From the NCBI RefSeq assembly GCF_910594005.1, contig NC_057848.1, forward strand, positions 49,059,616 through 49,123,615: a stretch of DNA of 64,000 nt, in the 5' to 3' direction. Below the pieces are notes generated by a model, which did no database searches, was not told the origin of the DNA, and saw nothing but the letters and a program-made list of their open reading frames with translations. The stretch comes from Cervus elaphus (Eukaryota; Chordata; Mammalia; Artiodactyla; Cervidae). The first letter of the stretch is position 1. Every line of letters starts with the position of its first letter. Position numbers and translations under genes: made by a program. Positions 1-10,696 of this stretch are shown here, one piece after another.

Positions 1-207
1 GATTCTCCTCCTGCCTGACCAAATCTTCACTTAAAGCTTTCTAGTGAAATTTTCATTTCAGTTATTATAATTCTCAATTTAAAAATTTCTATTTGGTTTT
101 ATCTTTTTATTGATATCCCCTTTTGATAAGACACTCATACTTTCATTTCTTTATATATGACTTTATGTAGTTCTTAAATATATTTTCAATAGTTGTAAAG
201 TCTACAT

Positions 208-412
208 GGTACATGTTAAGTCACTTCAGTCATGTCCCACTCTACAGAACCTTTTGGATTGTAGGCTCCCCTGTCCATGGCAAAAATACTGGAGTGGATT
301 GCTACACCCTTATCCAGGTGATCGTCCCAACCCAAGGATCAAACCCATGTCTCTTATCTCTCCTGCATTGGCAGAGGGGTTCTTTACCACTAGCTCCACC
401 TGGGAAGCCCAC
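208..412 (-). mobile_element. Bov-tA SINE with target-site duplication
   Basis: Minus-strand tRNA-Glu-headed SINE. On the plus strand it opens with the BovB-like tail (taagtcacttcagtcatgtc) and closes with the SINE head read backwards (cacctgggaagccc), with a degraded box B (ggatcaaaccc). A 9-bp duplication, agtctacat, lies at 199-207 and 413-421 and fixes both edges. Open frames here are fortuitous. Confidence 0.92.
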
Positions 413-510
413 AGTCTACATAATAAATCCAACACCTGGGACTCCTCAGGAGCAGTTTCTAGTGGATAATTCCCCCCACTCTGCAATGATCACAGTTTCT
501 TATTTATTTT

Positions 511-700
511 TGTGCATGCTAAGTTCCTTCAGTTGTGTCTGACTCTTTGTGACCCTCTGGACTGTAGCCTGCCAGGCTCCTCTGTCCATGTGATTCTTCA
601 GACTAGAAAGCTTGAGTGGGTTGCTGTGCCTTCATCCAGGGGATCATCTAGACCCAGGAACTGAACTCGTGTCTCATGACTCCTACATTAGCACCACCTG
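511..700 (-). mobile_element. Bov-tA SINE, degraded
   Basis: Same layout as the preceding SINE: tail at 513-560, body with gccaggctcctctgtccatg, then a tRNA-like part that has lost most of its head (ends at gcaccacctg). It is more diverged than its neighbour and no target-site duplication is visible, so it is an older insertion with uncertain edges. Confidence 0.8.
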
Positions 701-910
701 CATAACTCATGACTTCTTTGTTGAAGAACACTTGGCATTTTATATAATGCGATGACTAAGAAAATCAGATTTTTTCTCATTCAAGAGTTTGTAGTTACTG
801 CTGCTTATAATTATTATTGATTGATTTTGTGAGACCTTCCTGAAATAATTCTGAAAAGTCCATATTCTCTGTTGTACGTGGCCTCTGAAGACAATTTTTC
901 ACTTAGCTTT

Positions 911-3797
911 CAGTTCAGTTCAGTCGCTCAGTAATGTCCAACTCTTTGTGATCCCATGGAGTGCAGCGCACCAGGCCTCCCTGACCATCAACAACTGCCG
1001 GAATCTACCCAAACTCATGTCCAATGAGTCGATGTTGCCATCCAACCATCTCATCCTCTGTGGTCCCCTTCTTCTCCTGCCCTCAATCTTTCCCAGCATC
1101 AGGGTCTTTTCAAATGAGTCAGCTCTTTGCATCAGGTGGCCAAAGTATTGGAGTTTCAGCTTCAACATCAGACCTTCCAATGAACACCCAGGACTGATCT
1201 GCCTTCAGATGGACTGGTTGGACCTCCTTGCAGTCCAAGGGACTCTCAAGAGTCTTCTCCAACACCATAATTCAAAAGCATCAATTCTTTGGCCCTCAGC
1301 TTTCTTTAGAGTCCAACTCTTACATCCATACATGACCACTGGAAAAACCATAGCCTTGACTAGACAGACCTTTGTTGGCAAAGTAATGTCTCTGCCTTTT
1401 AATATGCTCTCTAGGTTGGTCATAACTTTCCTTCTAAGGAGAAAGTGTCTTTTAATTTCATGGCTGCAATCACCATCTGCAGTGATTTTAGAGCCCCCCA
1501 AAATAAAGTCAAGCACTGTCTCCACTGTTTTCCCATCTATTTACCATGAAGTGTGGGACCGGATGTCATTGTCTTAGTTTTCTGAATGTTGACCTTTAAG
1601 CCAACTTTTTCACTCTCTTATTTCACTTTCATCAAGAGACTCTTTAGTTCTTCTTCACTTTCTGCCTTATGGGTGGTGTCATCTGCATATCTGAGGTTAT
1701 TGATATTTCTCCCAGCAATCTTGATTCCAGCTTGTGCTTCTTCCAGCCCAGCATTTCTCGTGATCTACCCTGCATATAAGTTAAATAAACAGGGTGACAA
1801 TATACAGCCTTGACATACTCCTTTTCTTATTTGGAACCAGTCTGTTGTTCCATGTCCAGTTCTAACTGTGGCTTCCTGATCTGCATACAGGTTTCTCAAG
1901 AGGCAGGTCAGGTGGTCTGGTATTCCCATCTCCTTCAGAATTTTCCACAGTTTGTTGTGATCCACACAGTCAAAGGCTTTGGCATAGTCAATAAAGCAGA
2001 AGTAGATGTTTTTCTGAAACTCGCTTGCTTTTTTGATGATCCAGCAGATGTTGACAATTTGTTCTCTGGTTCCTCTGTCTTTTATAAAACCAGCTTGAAC
2101 ATCTGGCAGTTTAGGTTCACGTATTGCTGAAGCCTGGCTTGGAGAATTTTGAGTATTACTTTACTAACGTGTGAGATGAGGGCAATTGTGTGGTAGTTTG
2201 AGCATTCTTTGGCATTGTCTTTCTTTAGGATTGGAATGAAAACTGACCTTTTTCAGTCATGTGGCCACTGCTGATTTTTCCAAATTTCTGGCATATTGAG
2301 TGTAGCACTTTCACAGCATCAACTTTTAGGATTTGAAATAGCTCAGCTGGAATTCCATCACCTCCATTAGCTTTGTTTGTAGTGATGCTTCCTAAGACCC
2401 ACTTGATTTCGCATTCCAGGATGTCTGGCTCTAGGTGAGTGTGAGTGATCACACCATCGTGATTATCTGGGTCGTGAAGATCTTTTTTGTACAGTTCTTC
2501 TGTGTATTCTTGTCACCTCTTCTTAATATCTTCTGCTTCTGTTAGGTCTCTACCATTTCTGTCCTTTGTTGAGCCCATCTTTGCATGAAATTTTCCCTTG
2601 GTATCTCTAATTTTCTTGAAGAGATCTCTGGTCTTTCCCATTCTATTGTTTTCCTCTCTTTCTTTGCACTGATCACTGAGCAAGGCTTTCTTATCTCTCC
2701 TTGCTATTCTTTGGAAGTCTGCAATCATATGCTTATATCTTCCTTTTCTCCTTTGCTTTTCACTTCTCTTCTTTTCACAGCTATTTGTAAGGCCTCCTCA
2801 GACAGCCATTTTGCTTTTTTGCATTTCTTTTTCTTTGGGATGGTCTTAATCCCTGTCTCCTGTACAATGTCACAAACCTCCATTCATAGTTCATCAGGCA
2901 CCATGTTTATCAGATCTAATCCCTTAAATCTACTTTTCACTTCCACTGTATAGTCATAAGGGATTTGATTTAGGTCATACCTGAATGGTCTAGTGGTTTT
3001 CCCCACTGTCTTCTATTTCAGTCTGAATTTGGCAATAAGGAGTTCATGATCTGAGCCACAGTCAGCTCACAGTGTTGTTTATGCTGACTATATACAGCTT
3101 CTCCATCTTTGGCTGCAAAGAGTATAATCAATCTGATTTCAGTGTTGACCATCTGGTGATGCTCATGTGTAAAGTCTTCTCTCGTGTTGTTGGATGAGGG
3201 TGTTTGCTATGACCTGTGCAGTCTCCTGGCAGAACTCTCTTAGCCTTTGCCCTGTTTCATTCTATACTCCAAGGCCAAATTTTCCTGTTACTCCAGGTGT
3301 TTCTTGACTTCCTACTTTTGCATTCCAGTCGCCTATAATTAAAAGACATCTTTTTGGGGTGTTAGTTCTAGAAGGTCTTGTAGCTCTCCATAGAACCGTA
3401 CAACTTCAGCTTCTTCAGCATTACTGGTCGGGGCATAGTCTTGGATTACTGTGATATTGAATGGTTTGCCTTGGAAAAGAAAAGAGATCATTCTGTCGTT
3501 TTTGAGATTGCATCCAAGTACTGCATTTCAGATTCTTTTGTTTACTCTGATGGCTACTCCATTTCTTCTAAGGGATTCCTGCTCATAGTAGTAGATATAA
3601 TGGTCATCTGAGTTAAATTCACCCATTCCAGTCCTTTTTAGTTTGCTGATTCCTAGAATGTCGATGTTCACTCTTGACATCTCCTATTTGACCACTTCCA
3701 ATTTGCCTTGATTCATGAACCTAACATTCCAGGTTCGTATGCAATTTTGCTCTTTACAGCTCGGAGCTTGCTTCTATCACCAGTCCCATCCACAACC
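911..3797 (-). mobile_element. BovB LINE (RTE clade), nearly complete
   Basis: A long BovB read on the minus strand. Its 3' end is at 911, where the plus strand starts with the reverse of the (CTGAA)n tail (cagttcagttcagtcgctca). Going right it passes through the C-terminal region, reverse transcriptase and AP-like endonuclease, reaching sequence upstream of the endonuclease near 3797. About 2.9 kb is recognisable against a family length of roughly 3.2-3.8 kb. The left edge is clear. The right edge is where the sequence stops following the BovB 5' region I know and enters a rearranged block. No target-site duplication was found. Confidence 0.9.
920..3620 (-). pseudogene. BovB endonuclease/reverse transcriptase ORF, broken
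   Basis: Remains of the single large BovB protein, an AP-like endonuclease followed by reverse transcriptase, used for target-primed reverse transcription in the nucleus. The reading shifts among frames: C-terminal tail at 920-1180, thumb/C-terminal region at 1205-1525, RT core at 1765-1965 (contains GVCQGCILSP), RT N-terminal part at 2225-2452 and the linker at 2513-2728. The catalytic YADD box is intact at 1678-1689. The endonuclease (about 2900-3620) has no long frame. Multiple frameshifts and stops make it non-functional. There is no sign of selection or regulation. Confidence 0.85.
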
Positions 3798-3990
3798 TGC
3801 TTTTGATATTGACCATCTGGTGATGTCCATGTGTAGACTTTTTTTGAGTAGTTTCATAACTGTAGCTCTTTTCACAGCCCTGGGCACACATGGTACTTCC
3901 TTGATTCCCAGAAATATGTGGGAACTTTTCAAAGTCCTTATGAACATTTCTTTCCTCATCTTTCCTTCTAAGATATTTGATTAGTTCATT
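3798..3990 (-). other. Rearranged 5' extension of the BovB copy
   Basis: After the BovB sequence ending near ccacaacctg, 30 bases at 3809-3838 repeat an internal BovB segment found at 3145-3174 (ttgaccatctggtgatgtcc against ttgaccatctggtgatgctc). What follows, to about 3990, does not match the BovB 5' end I know. It may be flanking DNA, part of another element or a variant BovB 5'UTR. Open frames of 89 and 60 codons on opposite strands here look fortuitous. Confidence 0.5.
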
Positions 3991-4429
3991 GTTTGCCCTA
4001 ACTGTTGACCAGTGCCTTGGAAATCACGTAGTTGAAACACTTTTAATAATTATTTTCAGCAAATCCTGGCGGAGAGGCTTTTAGTATTGCTTTTTTTTTT
4101 TTAAAGTCAAGTCAAATAAGGACAAGTTTTTCATGTGACATCTTTCAGGGAAACATCAGACCTGCCCAATGATGACAATGAATAATGAATGTGACTTTGA
4201 AGGAGCTACAACTCTGTTCTTCCCCCTCACATGTTTATTGAATTGTCCATGTGACTTCTTTTATACTAGACATTGTGGTAGTGGGGTATCAGGATCTATC
4301 AAAATATTAGATATTGTACCTGTCCTTAAGATATTTGCAACATAGTTCAGGACAGATAGCAAACTCATAAAACAAGCAATTAGAAAACTATATAAATTGG
4401 CTAATAATGTAATACTTTACTATTGTTAA
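3991..4429. other. Unassigned spacer
   Basis: AT-rich DNA between the BovB copy and a MIR element, with a T-run at 4089-4102. I recognise no repeat family, exon or conserved motif. Confidence 0.4.
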
Positions 4430-4660
4430 GAGAGAATTATGTGGCAACACTGTTCTAAAAGCTTTACATGTATTAACTCATTTAATACAATTATCTTATG
4501 AAGTAGGTGCTACTATTATCCTCCTTACAAATGATGAATCTAAGGCATAGAGAGATTACATAATTAACTCATAGTCACATAACAGTCAATGCTAGAGATC
4601 TGGTTAAACAACTGCCAGATATGACTCTAGATCCCATGCTTTTCTGTCCAAACTAATTCC
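4430..4660 (+). mobile_element. MIR SINE
   Basis: Ancient mammalian tRNA-derived SINE. The conserved core is visible as cactgttctaaaagcttta, then atgtattaactcatttaata, followed by a diverged form of the fully recognisable MIR right half (aatgatgaatctaaggcatagagag). The divergence fits a pre-eutherian insertion that is immobile. Confidence 0.85.
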
Positions 4661-4724
4661 GCTTTAAATTAAGCATATAACTGAACATAAACTCTGGAGA
4701 AAGATGAGTGTGTTCTGCAGGGAT

Positions 4725-4815
4725 TATATACTTGTATGACCTAGGGCAAGTTCCTTTTTTTTTTTTCTGAACCTCAATTTCCTCTTGTGTAATATGGAAA
4801 TCATCAGACTAAGGA
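4725..4815 (+). mobile_element. MIR-family SINE fragment
   Basis: Contains the MIR-type string tgacctagggcaagttcc, then a T-run and ctgaacctcaatttcctc, which follow the MIR/MIRb consensus (tgaccttgggcaagt ... cctcagtttcctc). It is a separate fragment from the MIR just upstream because the same part of the consensus starts afresh. Confidence 0.75.
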
Positions 4816-5408
4816 AATATACCCTATCACCTAGGAAAGCAATGTCCAGATAGAATAGCCAAAAACTGAGGACATAACTCTTGGATATTCTCCCACATAG
4901 TGTAGGAGGAAGAATCATCAAAGAAGACTGTGAAGGAGTGGGAGGTGAAGAAAGAGGGAAGAAAAGTGTCCATTGTGTTTTGCAACCTAGAGGTGGTTGG
5001 CAACTTTGATAGGAGAAATTCAGTAGAACAGAAGCCAGATAGCAGGGCATAAAGGAATGCATAGAGTGCTCACAGAATTTGTAATATCTGTTTTAAGAAG
5101 CTTGGTTGTGAAAGAAACAGAGCAGAAAAAAAAATGGGTGCTGGCTAGGTATGTAATCAGAGAATTCATTTTATATCAGACTCCAAAAATGTAGAGATAA
5201 AGAAGTTAATGATGCATGAGAGGGGTCACAAATAAGGAGTAACCTCCTTGAGAAGGTCAGAAGGTATGTGATCCAGAACAAAAATGAAGAAATTTATTTT
5301 TGGTACATAGACAAACATAGATAGACAGATAGATTTTTGATGGAAGCAATACTTTCTCCATTGTACCAGGACAGAAATATGAGCCGTTGGTGCAAATATG
5401 GGTGGGTT
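4816..5408. other. Unassigned spacer
   Basis: No family recognised. The part at 4900-5060 is purine-rich (gaaggagtgggaggtgaag). A 112-codon minus-strand frame at 4724-5062 spans the MIR fragment and this tract; it has no recognisable domain and I treat it as chance. Confidence 0.4.
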
Positions 5409-5625
5409 TGCCTAGAGAATCCCGTGGACAGAGGAGCCTGGTGGGCACAGAGTCAGACATGACTGAAGCGACTTAGCATGCATGTATGCATTGGAGAAGG
5501 AAATGGCAACCCACTCCAGTATTCTTGCCTAGAGGATCCCAGGGACAGAGGAGCCTGGTGGGCTGCCATCTATGCGGTCACACAGAGTCAGACATGACTG
5601 AAATGACTTAGCAGCAGCAGCAGCA
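5409..5625 (+). mobile_element. Bov-A2 SINE, 5'-truncated
   Basis: Dimeric BovB-tail-derived SINE. The first monomer is cut short (gagaatcccgtggacagagg to about 5485). The second is complete from ttggagaaggaaatggcaac to the tail gacttagcagcagcagcagc at 5606-5625. No target-site duplication seen. A frame running leftward across the start is incidental. Confidence 0.88.
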
Positions 5626-5930
5626 CATAAAGATAATTGTGGGAATGTAACGGATTTACTGACTAAACATTCTTATTGTTTCAATAAAGCATGATACAAA
5701 GTCAGAGGTGTGAGAATATTTTTAGTACTTATATGGTTGTTGCAAGATGGACTACATTAATTCACAAGAAGCAGTTCAAATTGTGTTTGGCACATCATAA
5801 TTATTATAAGATTTTGCTGTAACTCATTATTATAGGATTTCAGAGAAGAACTTATCATAGATTTTTTTTACCTCCTTAGTTTTGTGGTAATGGAAAACAT
5901 GGATATAATAATGTCAAAGTCATCCCTGAA
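5626..5930. other. Unassigned spacer
   Basis: AT-rich, no family or motif recognised. Confidence 0.4.
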
Positions 5931-6068
5931 GGGAATTTCCCTGCTTGTCCAGTGACTAGTACTCCCCCCTCCCAATGCAGGGAGTTTGCATTTGATTCTT
6001 GGTCAGGGATCTAGATCCCAGGTGCTGCAACTAAGACCCAGTACAGCCAAATAAATAAATAAATATTA
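5931..6068 (+). mobile_element. CHR-type tRNA-Glu SINE
   Basis: Cetartiodactyl SINE: head gggaatttccctgcttgtcc, body with cttggtcagggatctagatc, and a simple A-rich tail of (aaat) units at 6050-6066. This resembles the CHR/CHRS consensus (gggagttccctggtggtcca ... ccctggtcggggaacta). Confidence 0.85.
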
Positions 6069-6447
6069 AAAGATTTACTCCCTGAAGAACAGCAATAGGA
6101 AATAAGGGTAACTCATTTCTACTTCCATGCCAAAACATTTTCTCAACTGTGCCTGAAGAGATACTGTAAATTAGTAACTATTTCTTTTAAAGTCTACTCA
6201 CAGGGTCTCTTTTCTTTCCATCCATTCAGTGGATACCCAGTGCCCTCAATCTAGCTGTTAGAAGTCGAGGCCTTGTACTGTCACCCCACTCAGGCTCTCT
6301 ATCAGTGGTATTCATGGGTAGTCAATATATTGACCATATCAAAGTCACCTCCATTCCCAACTAAACTACAAAGTCTCAGATCTTACCCCTGAGATAATGA
6401 AATAAAATCTTTTACACTGGGGCCTAGAAATCTGTATGTTTAGCAAG
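6069..6447. other. Unassigned spacer
   Basis: Mixed-composition DNA with no repeat family or exon recognised. Confidence 0.4.
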
Positions 6448-6552
6448 ATGGTTACCAGGGGGGAAGGATGGGTGAATGGATAGATTGGGAGTTTGGGATT
6501 GATGTGTACACACTGCTGAAATCAAAATAAAATGACTTTCCATGAGGGAAAC
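6448..6552 (+). mobile_element. L1 3'UTR fragment (probable)
   Basis: The string ggttaccagggggg ... gattgggagtttgggattga, followed by tgtacacactgctg, resembles the 3'UTR shared by cetartiodactyl L1 families (ggttgccagggg ... gattgggagtttgggattga). It ends in an A-rich stretch. The closing piece recurs at 11782-11832. Confidence 0.55.
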
Positions 6553-6848
6553 AAAAAAGTTGATCAATTGGTTATGATGTCACTATCACATTTGAGGACA
6601 ATGTTCTGGAATATCCCATCCCCATGAAGGTCCATCCTATTAAATCTCTAGTAAAATGTTTTTCAGACTAATTTGACAAACTAATCTGGCTGGAAAAAAC
6701 CCATGGTCATTAAGTGTTTATTTTGTTATCTCTTTCACCTAATGTACAGAAACATTCAATAACTAAACAAAATTAAAATATTAATAGTGGGCATTCCAGA
6801 CTGTTTCTTTTGTCCATACATTGTCTTCATGTAACTTTGTCTTCTCCT

Positions 6849-6859
6849 AAGCCAAAAAA
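6849..6859 (+). repeat. Target-site duplication, left copy
   Basis: aagccaaaaaa, identical to 7128-7138; brackets the Bov-A2 SINE between them. Confidence 0.9.
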
Positions 6860-7127
6860 CGGAGAAGGCAATGGCAACCCACTCCAGTAATCTTGCCTGG
6901 AACATCCCATGGACGCAGGAGCCTGGTAGCCTGTAGTCCATGGGGTCGAGAAGAGTTGGACTGAGTGACTTCGCTTTCATGTTTCACTTTCATGCATTGG
7001 AGAAGGAAATGGCAACCCACTTCAGTGTTCTTGCCTGGAGAATCCCAGGGACAGAGGAGCCTGGTAGGCTGCCATCTGTGGGGTCGCACAGAGTCGGACA
7101 CGACTTAAGTGACTTAGCAGCAGCAGC
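6860..7127 (+). mobile_element. Bov-A2 SINE, complete dimer
   Basis: Both monomers are present: first from cggagaaggcaatggcaacc, then the linker cactttcatgcattgg, second from agaaggaaatggcaacccac to the tail gacttagcagcagcagc. The perfect 11-bp duplication aagccaaaaaa on both sides marks target-primed insertion. It is well preserved, so relatively young. Frames on either strand inside it are by-products of the repeat. Confidence 0.95.
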
Positions 7128-7388
7128 AAGCCAAAAAAATAAAAGATGTTTCAAAGTCTAAACAGCTTATGGACTACAACTCATGTATTCTTTTTATCTT
7201 CTGGAAACTTCCTATGTAGGATCATAGAAATATTGTGTGTTAGAAGACAACAGACCTAGAAATCTTTGGGATGCATTGTTCTTCTTTTGTAGCATGCTGA
7301 AGTTCAGAGAGGGTTACCTAAGGAATGTTAATTCTTTTGTATGTAAATCCTAGTACACTTTCAGATTTTACCCAAGTCTAACTAGTAT

Positions 7389-7609
7389 TGTTGTTGTTTA
7401 GTTGCTCAGTCCCATCTGACTCTTCGTGACCCCATGGACTGCAGCATGCCAGGTCTCCCTGTCCTTCACTATCTCCTAGAATTTGCTCAAACTCAAGTCC
7501 ATTGAGTCGGTGATGTCATCCAACCATCTCAATCTGTTCATCTCATCTTCTTTTCTTGCCCTCAATCTTTTCCAGCATCAGGGTCTTTTCAAAGAGTCAG
7601 CTCTTCATA
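7389..7609 (-). mobile_element. BovB 3' end, 5'-truncated
   Basis: Plus strand opens ttgttgttgtttagttgctc, the BovB tail read backwards, and runs into C-terminal coding sequence (cagcatcagggtcttttcaa), stopping at agtcagctcttca. Flanks give taactagtat (7379-7388) and taactagcat (7610-7619), a 10-bp duplication with one mismatch. It is too short to encode a domain. Confidence 0.9.
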
Positions 7610-7619
7610 TAACTAGCAT

Positions 7620-8290
7620 AGCATTCAGCAAATAAAATGACAGACTTTGAACATTAATCTCTACATGTTATTTAAGCAGTATTCCATGAACAGAAATAAA
7701 ATGATCTTCAAGATTATAAAACATATTACTATAACCTTGTACATTCTCAATTTTTAAAATTATATACTGTACATACAGCTGGAGATTTAAAGCAATGGGG
7801 ACATTGAAATCCATTTCATTCTTTAACTAATTCATAATTACTGAATGCTTAGTTTCAGGGTTATTTCTACCTGAGACATTTTATTTTGGAGATAAGGAAT
7901 TTTATATTTCAGTAGAAATCTATATGTCTCTCCAGCTTAAGATATTCTATGAAACTGCTAAATGCAATACCAGTGTTCTTATCCTTTGACTCCTTAACAT
8001 AATATTAATCTTGCATAAGTAATTTAAGATTCTTTAACAAGCAAAAGCAACTCTGAAATATTTCCAAGTAAGCTCAGACTATAGGCTTCTCTAGTCCCTT
8101 TTCAAACAGTTTCATTGAAGTACATTTTAATGTAAATCTTGCTAAACCCATGCCAGGATATTCCCTAGTTGAAGTAGCTCCATAATGTATTAAAAATAGC
8201 AAAATGGTGAGCAGCTTCCTGGGCCCCCAAAATATATAGCTAAATACAAAATGTTCCTCCTTTTCCCCCTTCTAACAATAGGGCTCACTA
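7620..8290. other. Unassigned spacer
   Basis: AT-rich single-copy-looking DNA; no repeat family, exon or regulatory motif recognised. Confidence 0.4.
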
Positions 8291-9433
8291 TTTAGAAAAA
8301 GCAAGAGAGTTCCAGAAAAACATCTACTTCTGCTTTACTGACTCCTGCCAAAGCCTTTGACTGTGTGGATCACAACAAACTGTGGAAAATTCTTCAAGAG
8401 ATGGGAATACCAGACCACCTGACCTGCCTCCTGAGAAATCTGTATGCAGGTCAAGAAGCAACAGTTAGAACTGGACACAGGAACAACGGACTGGTTCCAA
8501 ATAGGGAAAGGAGTACTTCAAGGCTGTATATTGTCACCCTGCTTATTTAACATTTATGCAGCATACATCATTTGAAATGCTGGGCTGGATGAAGCATAAG
8601 TTGAAATCAAGATGGCCGGGAGAAATATCAATAACCTCAGATATGCAGGCAATACCACCCTGATGGCAGAAAACAAAGAGGAACTAAAGAGCCTCTTGAT
8701 GAAAGTGAAAGGGGAGAGTGAAAAAACTAGCTTAAAACTCAACATTGCAAAAACTAAAATCATGCCATCCAGTCCCATCACTTCATGGTAAATAGATGGG
8801 GAAACAGTGAAAGATTTTATTTTCTTGGGCTCCATAATCATTGCAGATGGTAACTGCAGCCATGAAATTAATTAAAAGACACTTGCTCCTTGGAAGAAAA
8901 GCTATGACCAAACTAGACAGCATGTTAAAAAGCAGAGACATTACTTTGCTGACAAAGGACCATCTATTCAAAGTTATGGTTTTTCCTGCAGTCATGTATG
9001 GATGTGAGAGTTGGACTATAAAGGAAGCTGAGCACCAAAGAATTGATGCTTTTGAACTGTGGTGTTGGAGAAGACTCTTGAGAATCCCTTGGACTGCAAG
9101 GAGATCCAGCCAGGCAAATCTAGAGGAAATCAGTCCTGAATATTCATTGGAACGACAGATGCTGAAGCTGAAATTCCAATAGTTTGGCCACCTGATGCAA
9201 AGAGCTGACTCATTTGAAAAGACCCTGATGAAGATTGAAGACCTGGGAAAGATTGAAGGCAGGAGGAGAAGGGGACAACAGAGGATGAGATGGTTGGATG
9301 GCATCACTGACTCGACTGACATGAGTTTGAGCAGGCTCTGGGAGCTGGTGATGGACAGGGAAGCCTGGCGTGCTGCAGTCCATGGGGTCGCAAAGAGCTG
9401 AACACAACTGAGAGATTAAACTGAACTGAAGAA
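8291..9433 (+). mobile_element. BovB LINE, 5'-truncated at the RT domain
   Basis: Starts within the reverse transcriptase (gaaaaagcaagagagttcca at about 8296) and runs to the tail gagattaaactgaactgaa. About 1.14 kb. No target-site duplication seen; an LTR-like sequence abuts the right side, so this BovB may have landed at or in it. Confidence 0.92.
8300..9401 (+). pseudogene. BovB reverse transcriptase C-terminal half, broken
   Basis: Encodes the RT from just before the first catalytic Asp block (KAFDCVDHNKLWKILQEMG) to the C-terminus. A one-base insertion before this (tgactcctgccaaagcc where the family has tgactatgccaaagcc) and another in ggacacaggaacaacgg shift the frame. The YADD box is now YAGN (8642-8653), losing both catalytic Asp. 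Later frames at 8841-9182 and 9195-9401 cover the C-terminal region and its MQRADSFEKTL tail. It cannot work as an RT. Confidence 0.88.
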
Positions 9434-9905
9434 ATGGCCAAGGCAAGAGTGGATACTGTGACCGTCTTCTCTGTCACCCTGAAAGCAGGAAATAAATCTC
9501 TTATGTGAAAGGCAAACTCCCTACATCTGGTGCTAGAAGGATGTCCTTATTGCCAAAAATAGTAAATTGGTGACTTGATGCCTATGTAAACAAAGCTTGT
9601 TACTTCTTTAATTTATTACCCCAGCCTAGATTCTATTTAGATTCTTCACTAATTGAGCACCCTAAACCTAAGTTTCTGTGGCCTGTCAATTCCTTTCAAA
9701 TTTGTTGTTTTTTGTCTAAAATATATAAAAGCTTCCTGTGTTCACCACTTCTTAGGTCCCATTCCACGAGCCCTCCATATGCATGAATTAAAATTTGTTT
9801 CTTATTCTCTTGTTAATCTGTCTTACTCCAGCTACAAAAACTCAAGAGGGGTAGCGGGGGGAGATGGGGATTTCCTTTTCCCTGATAACACCCAAATTAA
9901 ATTAA
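9434..9905 (+). mobile_element. Endogenous-retrovirus LTR-like sequence (solo)
   Basis: Looks like an old LTR on the plus strand. It has a TATA-type box (atataaaagc near 9723), a short region after it, a variant polyadenylation hexamer in atgaattaaaatttg, then cttgttaatctgtctt, a string common at the 3' ends of class I LTRs. No internal retroviral genes lie nearby. The left edge is obscured by the BovB insertion. The family is not resolved. A 101-codon frame at 9653-9958 overlaps it and has no recognisable domain. Confidence 0.6.
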
Positions 9906-10504
9906 GGATGACTGTGTTTGTAATTTTGTATGTAATATATTATGAAAGAGTGGCTTGAATAATTTACTATTTATTTCTCATCATAATACCAAAATATATT
10001 TAAAGAGACTCATAAAAATTCCATGTGTTACAATCTAAAACTGAAAAGTTGGGGGACTCATTAGCGCTCATCACAGTTCTAGAAATTGAGCTGGAAAAAA
10101 GTTCAGACAATGAAGATTTTTCAGAGCTTCTTACTTACATAAATGATTGTCAGAGGTTCTCACTTATAGTCTTCATGAAAAGATGGTATTCACATGGAGA
10201 TGGTATTTTGTGATGCTGAATAGGAGGTATGATTACTCAATATGATTGAGTAATAGTTGAATTAGGGCTTTCATAAAATATTCTTAATATCTTAAGGCAT
10301 TGCTATTATGACTCTTCATGGACTCCAATATTCCTGAACAAAATCTTCTTCCTTAAAGAATCTAGACTGGAAAAGCCAGATCTAATTTCTCTCCTGTCAT
10401 CCTAAAACATTTCCTAAAGACAAGTCCAATATTGCATCATTGTGGAAACAGGCCTTTCTTTCTTCCAGTTGACCAGATTCTAGATTAACTCACATTGTCT
10501 AGTA
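9906..10504. other. Unassigned spacer with a small hairpin
   Basis: No repeat family recognised. It contains a perfect inverted repeat, attactcaat at 10232-10241 and attgagtaat at 10245-10254, with a 3-base loop. A 62-codon frame at 10025-10213 has no recognisable feature. Confidence 0.4.
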
Positions 10505-10696
10505 ACAGTATGTGTGCTCCTACTCAGCCATGTCTTTGCAACCCCCTGGACTGTGGCCCACCAGACTCCTCTGTCCATGGGATTACTGGAGTGGGTGGCC
10601 ATTCCTCCTCAAGGGATCTTCCCAACCCAGGAAACAAACCCCTGTCTCCTGCATTAGAAGGCAAATTCTTCTACCACTGAGCCACCTGGGAAGCCA
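10505..10696 (-). mobile_element. Bov-tA SINE
   Basis: Minus-strand SINE: tail-side tactcagccatgtctttgca, body with ctcctctgtccatgggatta, head-side gagccacctgggaagcca. About 15 bases are missing where the family has ttctccaggcaagaa. No clear target-site duplication. Confidence 0.9.

Noticed and set aside
9434..9905. Intact endogenous retrovirus
   Set aside because: Only LTR-like sequence is present; no gag, pol or env reading was found beside it or beside the other LTR-like segments.
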